Positions 25,144 through 33,404 of a DNA stretch of 38,106 nt are shown here, one piece after another. Under the pieces are notes generated by a model. That model did no database searches, was not told where the DNA came from, and saw only the letters and a program-made list of their open reading frames with translations. The number at the start of each line of letters is the position of its first letter. The stretch's first letter is position 1. The DNA comes from Chloroflexi bacterium OLB13 (GTDB lineage: Bacteria; Chloroflexota; Anaerolineae; Aggregatilineales; Phototrophicaceae). Both the position numbers and the translations under genes were made by a program. Location: contig JZRA01000014.1 of NCBI GenBank assembly GCA_001567485.1, positions 1 through 38,106 on the forward strand, written 5' to 3'.

Positions 25144-25172
25144 AGTGTAGGTAAAGTGCGCCGGGGTGTCAA
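25144..25172 (-). promoter_or_regulatory. Promoter of the metG leader
   Basis: On the minus strand, a perfect TTGACA (25172-25167) and TACACT (25149-25144) are separated by exactly 17 bases. It is among the best sigma70-like promoters in the window. Confidence 0.75.
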
Positions 25173-25249
25173 GCGGCCAAAAAATGGGGAGAACTCAATA
25201 TATTGGCAGATGTTCGGCGCAGCAGGGCGAATCCAGCGGCTAACCGGTT

Positions 25250-25316
25250 GACCTCTGCGGGGTGACGTGTACCAAACGCGATCTGCGTCCTGCGAAAATA
25301 CCCTAGGGGCAGAGGT
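25250..25316 (+). repeat. Inverted repeat upstream of the ABC-F gene
   Basis: ACCTCTGC near 25250 is complementary to GCAGAGGT ending near 25316, with about 50 bases between. It lies in the divergent gap between metG and the ABC-F gene. A weak promoter-like TTGACG (25316-25321) overlaps its right arm. The role is unknown. Confidence 0.3.
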
Positions 25317-25395
25317 TGACGAATTGCGTAAAGCACGGTTAGATAGGTCAGTGTTGACGTGTTGTGACCCTTCATGGTCTTTAGTGAGCACTACG

Positions 25396-27102
25396 ATGTC
25401 CATCATCTCCTTCTCGGAACTATCCCAATCTTTCGGCCACTTCGACATCTTCGCCGGGATCACCGGCCGTATCGAACACGACAGCCGTATCGGGCTTGTC
25501 GGGCCGAACGGAGTCGGCAAGACCTCGTTGATCCACATCCTTGCCGGCATCGAGCCGCCGCCGACCGGCACGCTCAGCGTCAAGCGCGGCCTGACCGTCG
25601 GCTATCTACGCCAAGAGGCGATCGAAGCCTTCGCTGACCACGAGGCGAATCTCTACGATTCGATGCTCGAGGTATTCACGCCGATCAGGGCGATGGAGGA
25701 CGAGCTGCGCGCACTCGAACACCAGATGGCGGAGGACGCCAGCGAAGGCGTGCTCACCGCCTACGGCGATTTGCTCGATGTGTTTGAGGCACGCGGCGGA
25801 TACGACTATGAGCTGCGCATCGAGCAGACGCTGACCGGCCTCGGTTTTGGCATCGACGACTTCTTCACGCCGGTTCGCAAGCTGAGCGGCGGGCAGAAGA
25901 CGCGCGCGCTGCTGGCCCGCCTGCTGCTCGAACAGCCGGATTTGTTGATCCTTGACGAGCCGACCAACCACCTCGACATCGAAGCGATCACATGGCTTGA
26001 GGGCCTGCTGGGGCGCTGGCCGAAAGCCGTGCTGATCGTCAGCCATGATCGGCGCTTCCTCGATCAGACCGTCAATACCATCTGGGTGATGACGCCGTTC
26101 GGGATCGAACCCTATAAGGGCAACTACAGCGCGTATGTCAAGCAGCGCGAAGAACGCGAAGCCCGCGCGATGGATTTGTATGAGGCCGAGATGGAGCGCA
26201 TGTGGAAGGAGTTCGACTTCATCAAGCGCTTCAAGAAGGATGGCGACTCACAGGCTATCGGCCGCCTGCGCCGACTGACGCGTGACCTCGTGGCGATTGA
26301 TCAGCTTGGCTTGGTGCAGTACCTCGGCTATAAGAAGTGGAGTGATACCGGTATCGGGAACATTCGCATGTTCACCGTCGCTGAGGCGGAAGCCGCGCTC
26401 AAGGCCATTGAGGCGCCAGTTGTACGCACGCCGTTTCTCAAGATGCGGCTGGCTGATGGCGGGCGCAGCGGTGAACGGGTACTCTCGCTGCACAAGCTGA
26501 CCGTGGGCTATCCGGGCCGGCCGCTGCTCACCGCCGACGATCTGCACGTTTATCGCGGCCAGATCGTCGCGCTGACCGGCCCCAACGGCGCGGGCAAGAC
26601 AACCCTGCTGCGCACCCTGCTGGACGAACTGCCGGCGCTCTCAGGACGCTTCAGCTTCGGGCATAACGTCAAGGTCGGTTACTTCGCACAGGCCCACGAG
26701 TCGCTCAACCCGGAACAGTCGGTGCTGGACAGCTTGATTGCGGCGGGTGGGGCCATCGGCAAGGCGATTGGCCTGCGCGAGGCGCGCACGCGGCTTGGCA
26801 CGTATCTATTCCGTGGCGATGACGTATTCAAACGCGTTGGCGACCTCAGCGGGGGCGAGCGCGCCCGTGTGGCGCTGGCGATGCTGGCGCTGCACGGCGC
26901 GAACCTGCTGCTGCTGGATGAGCCGACCAATCATCTCGACATTCAGGCGCAAGAGGCGCTGCAAGACGTGCTGCAAGCGTTTGAAGGCACGATCATGCTG
27001 GTCAGCCACGACCGGTATCTGGTCGACACGCTGGCGACGCATGTCTGGCAGATCGAAAATGGCGCGGTGACGGTACGTGAGGCCGAGCGCGCGCTTGCGT
27101 GA
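25396..27102 (+). CDS. ABC-F family ATPase (translation-associated)
   Basis: The 568-aa protein has two ABC ATPase cassettes and no membrane segments. The first has GPNGVGKTS, LSGGQKTRALLARLLLEQPDLLILDEPTNHLD; the second has GPNGAGKTT, LSGGERARVALAML and LLLLDEPTNHLD. The charged helical linker between them (KQREEREARAMDLYEAEMERMWKEF, then RLRRLTRDLVAID) is the P-site-interaction motif region of ABC-F proteins. These bind the ribosomal E site and modulate translation or protect against antibiotics. I start at ATG 25396, where family similarity begins; no strong ribosome-binding site is visible, and a GTG at 25384 is possible. It is divergent from metG and convergent with the CDF gene, ending next to its stop. 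Confidence 0.93.
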   Translation: MSIISFSELSQSFGHFDIFAGITGRIEHDSRIGLVGPNGVGKTSLIHILAGIEPPPTGTLSVKRGLTVGYLRQEAIEAFADHEANLYDSMLEVFTPIRAMEDELRALEHQMAEDASEGVLTAYGDLLDVFEARGGYDYELRIEQTLTGLGFGIDDFFTPVRKLSGGQKTRALLARLLLEQPDLLILDEPTNHLDIEAITWLEGLLGRWPKAVLIVSHDRRFLDQTVNTIWVMTPFGIEPYKGNYSAYVKQREEREARAMDLYEAEMERMWKEFDFIKRFKKDGDSQAIGRLRRLTRDLVAIDQLGLVQYLGYKKWSDTGIGNIRMFTVAEAEAALKAIEAPVVRTPFLKMRLADGGRSGERVLSLHKLTVGYPGRPLLTADDLHVYRGQIVALTGPNGAGKTTLLRTLLDELPALSGRFSFGHNVKVGYFAQAHESLNPEQSVLDSLIAAGGAIGKAIGLREARTRLGTYLFRGDDVFKRVGDLSGGERARVALAMLALHGANLLLLDEPTNHLDIQAQEALQDVLQAFEGTIMLVSHDRYLVDTLATHVWQIENGAVTVREAERALA

Positions 27103-28005
27103 TTATTCGGGGCGGTCGAGGCCGAGGTCGTCAAACGCGGCCGGATCGCCCTGCGGCTCCAAATGGGTGAACACGCGGGAATGAGGGACGACGGCGCGCA
27201 TCTCGCGCTCGATGTCCTCGACCACGTCATGCGCCTGCTTGACCGTCCAGCGCGGCGGCACCAGCACATGCACCGAGATAAACCGGCGCGCCCCGGACTG
27301 GCGCGTTCTGAGCGCGTGGAACTGGATCCCCGACGTCTCGAACTTGTGAATCACGCCTTCGACCGCGCGGCGCTCTGGCTCAGGAATCGGGGTGTCCATC
27401 AGGCCGTCGACGCTCTTGCGCAGCAGCACGATCCCGATCCGTAGGATGTTGAGCGCGACCACCAGCGCGATCACCGGATCGAGCCATGTCACGCCGCTGA
27501 TGCCGACGACGATGAGGCCGGTAAGCACGCCGACACTCGTCCATACGTCGGTCATCAGATGATGGGCGTCCGCTTGCAGCGTCACCGAGTCGTTGGCCTT
27601 GCCGACGCGATCGAGCACCATCGCCACGCCGAAGTTGACCAGCGATGCCAGCACCGACAGGCCGAGTCCGATCCCGATCTGTTCGACGGCATGGGGGCGC
27701 AGCAGGCGGTCGATACTTGTGGCGATGATGCTGACCCCTGCGACGAGGATTAGCGTGCCTTCAATGCCGCTGGAGAAGTACTCGATCTTGTCGTGGCCGT
27801 ACTCGTGCGATTCGTCAGGCGGGCGCGCGGCGATGATGAGCGCGGTGAGGGCGACCAACGCCGCAGCGAGGTTCACCAGCGACTCGACCGCGTCGGACAG
27901 CAGGCCGACCGATCCGGTGAGCAGATACGCGAGTCCCTTCAGCGCGATCGTCACGACCGCCGCGCCGATGGACAAGTACGCATAGCGATGCAGAGTGCCG
28001 CGCAT
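27103..28005 (-). CDS. Cation diffusion facilitator (Zn2+/Co2+/Fe2+-type efflux transporter)
   Basis: The 300-aa protein has about six hydrophobic segments. The metal-site signatures are LLSDAVESLVN in the second helix and QADAHHLMTDVWTS (HxxxD) in the fifth, with the HEYGHDKIEYF loop between. A C-terminal cytoplasmic ferredoxin-like domain follows (VHVLVPPRWTVKQAHDVVEDIEREM). CDF proteins export divalent metals in exchange for protons; the metal is not readable with certainty. ATG 28005 has AAAGGAG 8 bases upstream. Its stop abuts the stop of the ABC-F gene. Confidence 0.93.
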   Translation of the reverse strand: MRGTLHRYAYLSIGAAVVTIALKGLAYLLTGSVGLLSDAVESLVNLAAALVALTALIIAARPPDESHEYGHDKIEYFSSGIEGTLILVAGVSIIATSIDRLLRPHAVEQIGIGLGLSVLASLVNFGVAMVLDRVGKANDSVTLQADAHHLMTDVWTSVGVLTGLIVVGISGVTWLDPVIALVVALNILRIGIVLLRKSVDGLMDTPIPEPERRAVEGVIHKFETSGIQFHALRTRQSGARRFISVHVLVPPRWTVKQAHDVVEDIEREMRAVVPHSRVFTHLEPQGDPAAFDDLGLDRPE

Positions 28006-28094
28006 GTCGCTCGCTCCTTTGCGGCTCAGGCGCGCTGGCGTTGGCTAAAGCACGGCCCGAAACCCGCCAGAAGACTCACGCCCTCACTCACGAA

Positions 28095-28159
28095 CCTCAC
28101 CCCCACCTCGCCGCGCTCGGCTCCCTTTCTCCAAGTTGGAGTGGGCACGGGGGATGAGG
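28095..28159. repeat. REP-like palindromic repeat
   Basis: CCTCACCCCC (28095-28104) and GGGGGATGAGG (28149-28159) flank a core palindrome CTCCAAGTTGGAG (28129-28141). Similar CCTCACCCCC...CTCTCCC elements recur in many Chloroflexota and cyanobacterial genomes. Only one copy is in this window. It lies in the 187-base gap between the CDF and P-type ATPase genes, which holds no other feature I can support. Confidence 0.6.
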
Positions 28160-28192
28160 CCGAGACGGGATGCAAACCCCTTGAAAAGACCC

Positions 28193-31105
28193 TTACCCGA
28201 CCACTTGCGGCTTGAAGAGGATCTTATCGGCTTCGGTCGCCAGCAGCACGATGAACGCAAGGCCGGTCGCCAACACGAGATCGCCGAAGCTCAACGGGAA
28301 CACTTTCAGCAGATCGCTCAAGAACGGCACGTACAGCACCAGCAGCTGCAGCACGAACGTCGAAAGGATGGCCCACAGCAGCAGGCGGTTCTTGCGGAAC
28401 CCCACGCGGAAGAACGATACGCCGTCACCGGGGTGGATTCCGGCGACGTGGAACATCTGCCCGAACGCCAGCACCGTAAACGCGATGGTACGCGGGATCG
28501 ACTCGAGAATGCCGATCAGGCCCTCGCTGCCGCCGTGTTCTTCGCCTTCTGCATCGCTGTCCAACACGCCGAGTTGTGCGATTCGCTGTTCGGTAGTCAG
28601 CGTGTCCCAACCGGGGTCGACGTGCTCTGCGCCGGCCAGTGCCACGATCTGATCGTACGAGAGGTGTTCGGCGCCCAGCGTGCGGCTGAACGGATCAAGC
28701 CCGTAGCTGACGTGCCCGAGCGCGAAGCCGATCAACGTCACGAGCGCCAGCACCACGGCCATGACGATCACCTGCCGGCCCAACCCGCGCGCGAAGATGC
28801 TCTCGCTCTTGCTGCGCGGCGGGCGGTTCATCACGGTCGGCTCCGGCGGTTCGAACCCCAGCGCGATCGCCGGCAGGCCGTCGGTGACGAGGTTGATCCA
28901 CAGGATTTGGATCGCCAGCAGCGGGATCGGCATGCCGATCAAAATGGCGACCAGCATGACGAGGATTTCGCCGATGTTGGAGCTGAGCAGATAGCGCACG
29001 AACTTACGGATATTGTCGTAGATCGTGCGGCCTTCTTCGACCGCCGCGACGATGCTGGCGAAGTTGTCGTCGGTCAGCACCATGTCGGCCGCGCCCTTGC
29101 TGACCTCGGTGCCGGTGATGCCCATCGCCACGCCGATGTCGGCCTGTTTGAGCGCCGGTGCGTCGTTGACGCCGTCACCGGTCATGGCGGCCACCGCACC
29201 TTGCGATTGCAGCGCCTTGACCAGCCTCAGCTTATGTTCCGGCGATACGCGGGCGAAGACCGACGTGCGTTCGAGCGTCTTGACCAGCCCGGCATCGTCC
29301 ATCTTCTCAAGCTCGAGGCCGCTGACTGCCTGCTCGCCCTCGCGCATGATGCCGAGGCTCTTGGCGATGGCTTCGGCGGTCAGTACGTGATCGCCGGTGA
29401 TCATGATTGGGCGGATGCCGGCGCTGCGAGCCTTCTCGACCGCTGCGCGCGCCTCAGGCCGGGCCGGGTCAAGAATGCCGACCAGCCCCAGCAGGTTGAT
29501 TTGCCGTTCGATCTCCGGCGTCACCTTGTCGGGAACGCTGTCGAGCGGGCGATACCCGACACCCAACACGCGCAGCCCCTGCGCCGCCATCTTGTCGACC
29601 TGATCGTGCCACGCCTGATGACGTTCCTTCGACAGCGGGATGACTCCGTCGGGCGTGTGTTCGTAGCCGGCCCACTCGATCAACCGGTCGGGCGCTCCTT
29701 TGGTGATCGCGATGTACTTGCCTTCGAACAGCAGATCGGCGTGATCGCCCTTGACCTCGTGAATGGTCGTCATGGCTTTGCGTTCGCTGCTGAACGGCAG
29801 CTCGGCCACGCGCGGCAGGTCTGCTTCCAATTGATCGCGCGTCCAACCGATCTTCTGGGCAGCGACCAGCAGCGCCCCTTCGGTGGTGTCGCCGACGACG
29901 TTGAAACGCCCGTCGTTGTCGCGCTCCAGATAGGCGTCGGTGTCGAGCGCCATCGCTTTGAGGAACCGGCCGATGCTGGGCGTCGTGCGCGGGTCGATGC
30001 TTTGATCGCCGATCTTGAACTCGCCATCCGGCGTATACCCGATGCCGGTCACGTCGACATCGTTGATACCGGGTAGGGCGAGCATCGTCGCGGTCATCTC
30101 GTTCTTGGTGAGCGTGCCGGTCTTGTCCGAGCAGATGACGGTCACGCTGCCGAGCGTCTCGACCGCCGGCAGGCGGCGGATGAGCGCGTTACGACGCACC
30201 ATACGCGCAGCGCCTAACGACAAGCTGACCGTGATCACCGCCGGCAGGCCCTCCGGCACCGCCGCGACCGCGAGGCCAATCGCGGTGATCAGCATGTTCT
30301 CCAGCGCGAACCCGCGCAGCAGGCCGACGATGAACACGACGAACACGATCAAGACCGCGCCGCGCACCAGCGTGATGCTCAGGCGGCGGAGGTTTTCTTG
30401 CAGCGGGGTGCGCGTCTCTTCGACGCCCATCAGCATCTTGGCGATCTTGCCCAGTTCGGTCTCAAGCGCCGTGCCGGTGACGATCATCTCGCCGCGGCCA
30501 AAGTTGATCGCGGTGCCCATGTAGGCCATGTTGTCGCGGTCGCCTAGCCCGGTCTCCTTCTCGTAGACGACCTCGGCGTTCTTTTCCTCAGGCTGGGATT
30601 CGCCGGTGAGCGCGGCCTCTTCGACGTTCAGGCTCTTGGCAACCGTCAGCCGGCCATCGGCGGGGATTCGATCGCCTTCTTGCAGCAGCACGATGTCGCC
30701 GGGAACCAACTCCTCGGCGCTGATCTCGCTCACTTTGCCGTCGCGCTTGACGCGGACGTGCGGCACCTGCATAGCGCCCAGCGCCGCCAGCGCTTGCTCG
30801 GCGCGATATTCCTGATACGTGCCGAGCAGCGCGTTCAGCACGACGATGACCATGATGACCAGCGCGTCTTCGACTTCACCCATCAGGCCGGAAATGACCG
30901 CCGCGCCGATAAGCACGAGGACGAGCAGGTCGGTGAATTGGCTGAACAGGATTTGCCACACCGACGAGCCTTCACCGGTGGGCAGCAGGTTGCGCCCGTA
31001 TTTCTCCAGCCTTCGTTGTGCTTCTGCGGTACTTAGGCCGGCGCCGACATCGACACCGAGTTCGTTTGCAGTCTGCGTGACGCTAAGCTGGTGAAACGCT
31101 GGCAT
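28193..31105 (-). CDS. Calcium-type cation-translocating P-type ATPase (P2A)
   Basis: The 970-aa protein has the phosphorylated Asp327 in VICSDKTGTLTKNEMT, the actuator motif LTGESQPEEKNAE, the hinge MTGDGVNDAPALKQADIG, and ten predicted membrane helices. Helix 4 carries AAVPEGLPAVIT, and helices 5-6 carry SSNIGEILVM and WINLVTDGLPAIALGF, which hold the Asn, Glu, Thr and Asp of both Ca2+ sites in SERCA-like pumps. It probably exports Ca2+ (or Mn2+) using ATP. ATG 31105 has AGGA 7 bases upstream; longer starts have none. The extracytoplasmic loop between helices 7 and 8 is about 80 residues and acidic (SDAEGEEHGGSEG), longer than usual. Confidence 0.95.
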   Translation of the reverse strand: MPAFHQLSVTQTANELGVDVGAGLSTAEAQRRLEKYGRNLLPTGEGSSVWQILFSQFTDLLVLVLIGAAVISGLMGEVEDALVIMVIVVLNALLGTYQEYRAEQALAALGAMQVPHVRVKRDGKVSEISAEELVPGDIVLLQEGDRIPADGRLTVAKSLNVEEAALTGESQPEEKNAEVVYEKETGLGDRDNMAYMGTAINFGRGEMIVTGTALETELGKIAKMLMGVEETRTPLQENLRRLSITLVRGAVLIVFVVFIVGLLRGFALENMLITAIGLAVAAVPEGLPAVITVSLSLGAARMVRRNALIRRLPAVETLGSVTVICSDKTGTLTKNEMTATMLALPGINDVDVTGIGYTPDGEFKIGDQSIDPRTTPSIGRFLKAMALDTDAYLERDNDGRFNVVGDTTEGALLVAAQKIGWTRDQLEADLPRVAELPFSSERKAMTTIHEVKGDHADLLFEGKYIAITKGAPDRLIEWAGYEHTPDGVIPLSKERHQAWHDQVDKMAAQGLRVLGVGYRPLDSVPDKVTPEIERQINLLGLVGILDPARPEARAAVEKARSAGIRPIMITGDHVLTAEAIAKSLGIMREGEQAVSGLELEKMDDAGLVKTLERTSVFARVSPEHKLRLVKALQSQGAVAAMTGDGVNDAPALKQADIGVAMGITGTEVSKGAADMVLTDDNFASIVAAVEEGRTIYDNIRKFVRYLLSSNIGEILVMLVAILIGMPIPLLAIQILWINLVTDGLPAIALGFEPPEPTVMNRPPRSKSESIFARGLGRQVIVMAVVLALVTLIGFALGHVSYGLDPFSRTLGAEHLSYDQIVALAGAEHVDPGWDTLTTEQRIAQLGVLDSDAEGEEHGGSEGLIGILESIPRTIAFTVLAFGQMFHVAGIHPGDGVSFFRVGFRKNRLLLWAILSTFVLQLLVLYVPFLSDLLKVFPLSFGDLVLATGLAFIVLLATEADKILFKPQVVG

Positions 31106-31190
31106 TGCGATATCCTGACTATCATGACATGGGGTGAACGTTATCGATTGTACATGATGGCAGAAAAATCGCGGGAGCCGTAGTTTCGAG

Positions 31191-32171
31191 CTAACGCTGC
31201 GGCTCGAACGGCGTACCGAGCGCGCCGGGCGGGTTGGAGCGCAGGATCGCACGCGCCGGCCGCTGAATGCGCTCAGGCAGCACACGCAGCACACGCTCGA
31301 TCCAGCCCGCGCTGACCAGCATGAGCGTCCCGATCATCAACAGCCACGGCAGCGTGTTGAGCAGCACGACCGGAAAGTTCACGTCCGGCGAGCGTTGGAT
31401 CTCGGATGCAATCGCGCGCAGAGCCGCCAGCAGGTACGCGCCCAGCACCACGCGGAAGGGATGCCACCCGGCGAAGATGACGATCGCCAGCGCGATCCAT
31501 CCATCACCGTCCATCGGCGGGTTAGCCGACCAGCCCGCCTTGATCCGCAGCGAATACGCCGCGCCGGCGAGGCCGACCAGCGCCCCGCCGATCATTGTGT
31601 AGGCGAAGCGCTGCACGTTGACGTTGACGCCGCGTGCGTAGGCTGTCTCAGGCCGTTCGCCGATGGCGCGCAGCGTCAGGCCGGCGCGGGTGCGGAACAA
31701 CAGCCACCACGTCGCCAGCACCAGCGCGAAGCTGAAGTAGACCGAGAGATCGTGCGTGAACAGCACCTGTCCGATCACCGGCAGGTCACTGAGCAGCGGA
31801 ATGGGCAGGGTTTCGAGGCGCGGGCCGGGGATGTTGACGAACGGCTTGCCGAGGAAGCGGGCGAGGTCGGCGCATAACAGCGTGAGCACGAAACCAACGG
31901 CGACTTGATCTTGTTTGAGCTGAATGGCCGTGAACGCCAGCACCAGCGCGATCAACATCCCGATGATGGCCGCGGCAGCGAGGCCGACGACCACCGATCC
32001 GGTCGCTTGTGCTGCGGCGAAACCGGCCATCGCGGCCAACACCAGACTGCCGTTGACCGAGAGATTGACGACGCCGGCGCGCTCGGTGATCGTCTCGCCG
32101 ATGCCGGCGATCACCAGCGGCGTGGCCGTCGCGACGATGCTGGCGAGGATGTTGATCAGCGTTTCGCTCAT
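31191..32171 (-). CDS. ABC transporter permease 2, nucleoside/simple-sugar type
   Basis: The 326-aa membrane protein has about eight hydrophobic segments and the family signatures ERAGVVNLSVNGSLVLAA, LTLRAIGERPETAYARGVNV and GAALVGLAGAAYSL-like sequence. It matches the second permease of BMP-type (nucleoside) uptake systems, which are related to ribose-type permeases. The ATG at 32171 overlaps the upstream permease stop by four bases (ATGA). An ATP-binding subunit and a lipoprotein receptor are needed for function, but neither is within the window. Confidence 0.9.
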   Translation of the reverse strand: MSETLINILASIVATATPLVIAGIGETITERAGVVNLSVNGSLVLAAMAGFAAAQATGSVVVGLAAAAIIGMLIALVLAFTAIQLKQDQVAVGFVLTLLCADLARFLGKPFVNIPGPRLETLPIPLLSDLPVIGQVLFTHDLSVYFSFALVLATWWLLFRTRAGLTLRAIGERPETAYARGVNVNVQRFAYTMIGGALVGLAGAAYSLRIKAGWSANPPMDGDGWIALAIVIFAGWHPFRVVLGAYLLAALRAIASEIQRSPDVNFPVVLLNTLPWLLMIGTLMLVSAGWIERVLRVLPERIQRPARAILRSNPPGALGTPFEPQR

Positions 32172-33214
32172 GCGGCGCCGCCCTTCGCGGGGAACCAACG
32201 CTGACGAACCCCCGCCCCGATCAGGATCAGCAGCACGATCAGCCCTTGCAGCACGCCGACCAGCGACGGGTCGACGCCGAGCAGGGTATTCACGCGCGTG
32301 CTGCCGGCCAGGATTGCGGCGAGGATGAACGTCAGCACCGGGATCGGCAGCGCGCGGAAGCCGGCCAGCAGCGCGATCAGCAGCGCGTAGAAGCCGATCC
32401 CGCCGCTGACCAGCGGGCGCAGCGCGTGATACGTATGCAGGACGCGGTGTGATCCGGCCATGCCCGCCAGCGCGCCGCATACGATCAGCGCGAGCAGGGC
32501 GGTGCGCGTGACCGGCACGCCGAGCAGACGGGCGGACTTGGCGTTCTTGCCGGTCGCCTTGAGTTCGAGGCCAAAGCGCGTGCCGTTCAGGCTGGCGATG
32601 ACCAGCACGGTGAGGCTGATCACCAGCGCCAGCATGAACACGCTGACCGGGAACTCGGCGCTGGCGACCGGCAGCCACGAGTCCGGCGGGAAGGGCGGTG
32701 TCGACTGCGCGCTGCCGCCCTCCGGGGGCTGCCACGGGCCGGAGATGAAGTAGATCGCAACGGTGTTGGCGATGGCGTTAAGCGCGACGCCGCCGAAGAT
32801 TTCGTTGACCGCGAAACGTGTCTTGAGCAGTCCGGCCAGCGCCGCCCAGCTGAGGCCGCCCAACGCCCCCAGCCCGACGCACACCGGGATCAGCACGGGC
32901 TGGGGCAAGCTAAGAAACTGCGCGCCCCAACTGGCTGTGAGCGCCCCGGCCATCATCTGTCCCTCGACGCCGATGTTCCACAACCCGGCCGTGAACGTCA
33001 CGATCAGCCCGATAGCGCACAGCGTCAGCGGAATCCACAGGTTCAGCACGGCGGCGACGCGCGCGCTGTCGCGGAACGCGCCCGTCCACGTCATGTCGAA
33101 GACCTCCAGCGGGTCGTTGCCCAGCGCGGCGATCAGGACGGCGGTGATGATGAGCGATAGGGCGACCGGCGCCAAGATAAACGCCGCGCGGTTTAGCAGG
33201 CGGGGCACGGACAT
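32168..33214 (-). CDS. ABC transporter permease 1, nucleoside/simple-sugar type
   Basis: The 348-aa membrane protein pairs with the permease that follows it. It has FTAGLWNIGVEGQMMAGAL, FAVNEIFGGVALNAIANTVAIYF (the helix that contacts the ATPase) and LKATGKNAKSARLLGVPV, signatures of the first permease in BMP-type systems. I use ATG 33214; a TTG five codons earlier is also possible, and neither has a clear ribosome-binding site. The upstream neighbour is a divergent icd gene, not the expected ATPase and binding-protein genes, so the pair is separated from its partners. Confidence 0.88.
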   Translation of the reverse strand: MSVPRLLNRAAFILAPVALSLIITAVLIAALGNDPLEVFDMTWTGAFRDSARVAAVLNLWIPLTLCAIGLIVTFTAGLWNIGVEGQMMAGALTASWGAQFLSLPQPVLIPVCVGLGALGGLSWAALAGLLKTRFAVNEIFGGVALNAIANTVAIYFISGPWQPPEGGSAQSTPPFPPDSWLPVASAEFPVSVFMLALVISLTVLVIASLNGTRFGLELKATGKNAKSARLLGVPVTRTALLALIVCGALAGMAGSHRVLHTYHALRPLVSGGIGFYALLIALLAGFRALPIPVLTFILAAILAGSTRVNTLLGVDPSLVGVLQGLIVLLILIGAGVRQRWFPAKGGAA

Positions 33215-33332
33215 CAGTGTGAGACTCAATGCTTGCGAGCGACCGCGTAATCATACCGCTACCTGAAGACTTTCGCCCTCAGGACGCGTGATCCCGCGAA
33301 TTGCCGTCGCCAGCGCGGTCAAAAGCTAGCGA

Positions 33333-33361
33333 CTGAAAACAGCGAAGCTCCATGATACAAT
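33333..33361 (+). promoter_or_regulatory. Promoter of icd
   Basis: CTGAAA (33333-33338) and TACAAT (33356-33361) are separated by 17 bases. It excludes the upstream in-frame ATG at 33360 as a start. The 145-base gap between the divergent permease and icd genes holds nothing else I can support. Confidence 0.5.
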
Positions 33362-33404
33362 GCGCGTCGTTCCGACAACACACGACAGCATGGACTCGCC
33401 CCTG

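Noticed and set aside
24990..25260. T-box riboswitch upstream of metG
   Set aside because: I looked for the T-box consensus (AGGGTGGNACCGCG-like) and a specifier loop and found neither; the leader-peptide arrangement explains the terminator better.
25267..25395. N-terminal extension of the ABC-F protein
   Set aside because: The extra 43 residues are not family-like and cover a promoter-like sequence; similarity starts at 25396.
28136..30076. 646-codon open frame on the plus strand opposite the P-type ATPase
   Set aside because: It is a shadow of the ATPase reading frame, with low-complexity Arg/Gln/Asp composition and no ribosome-binding site.
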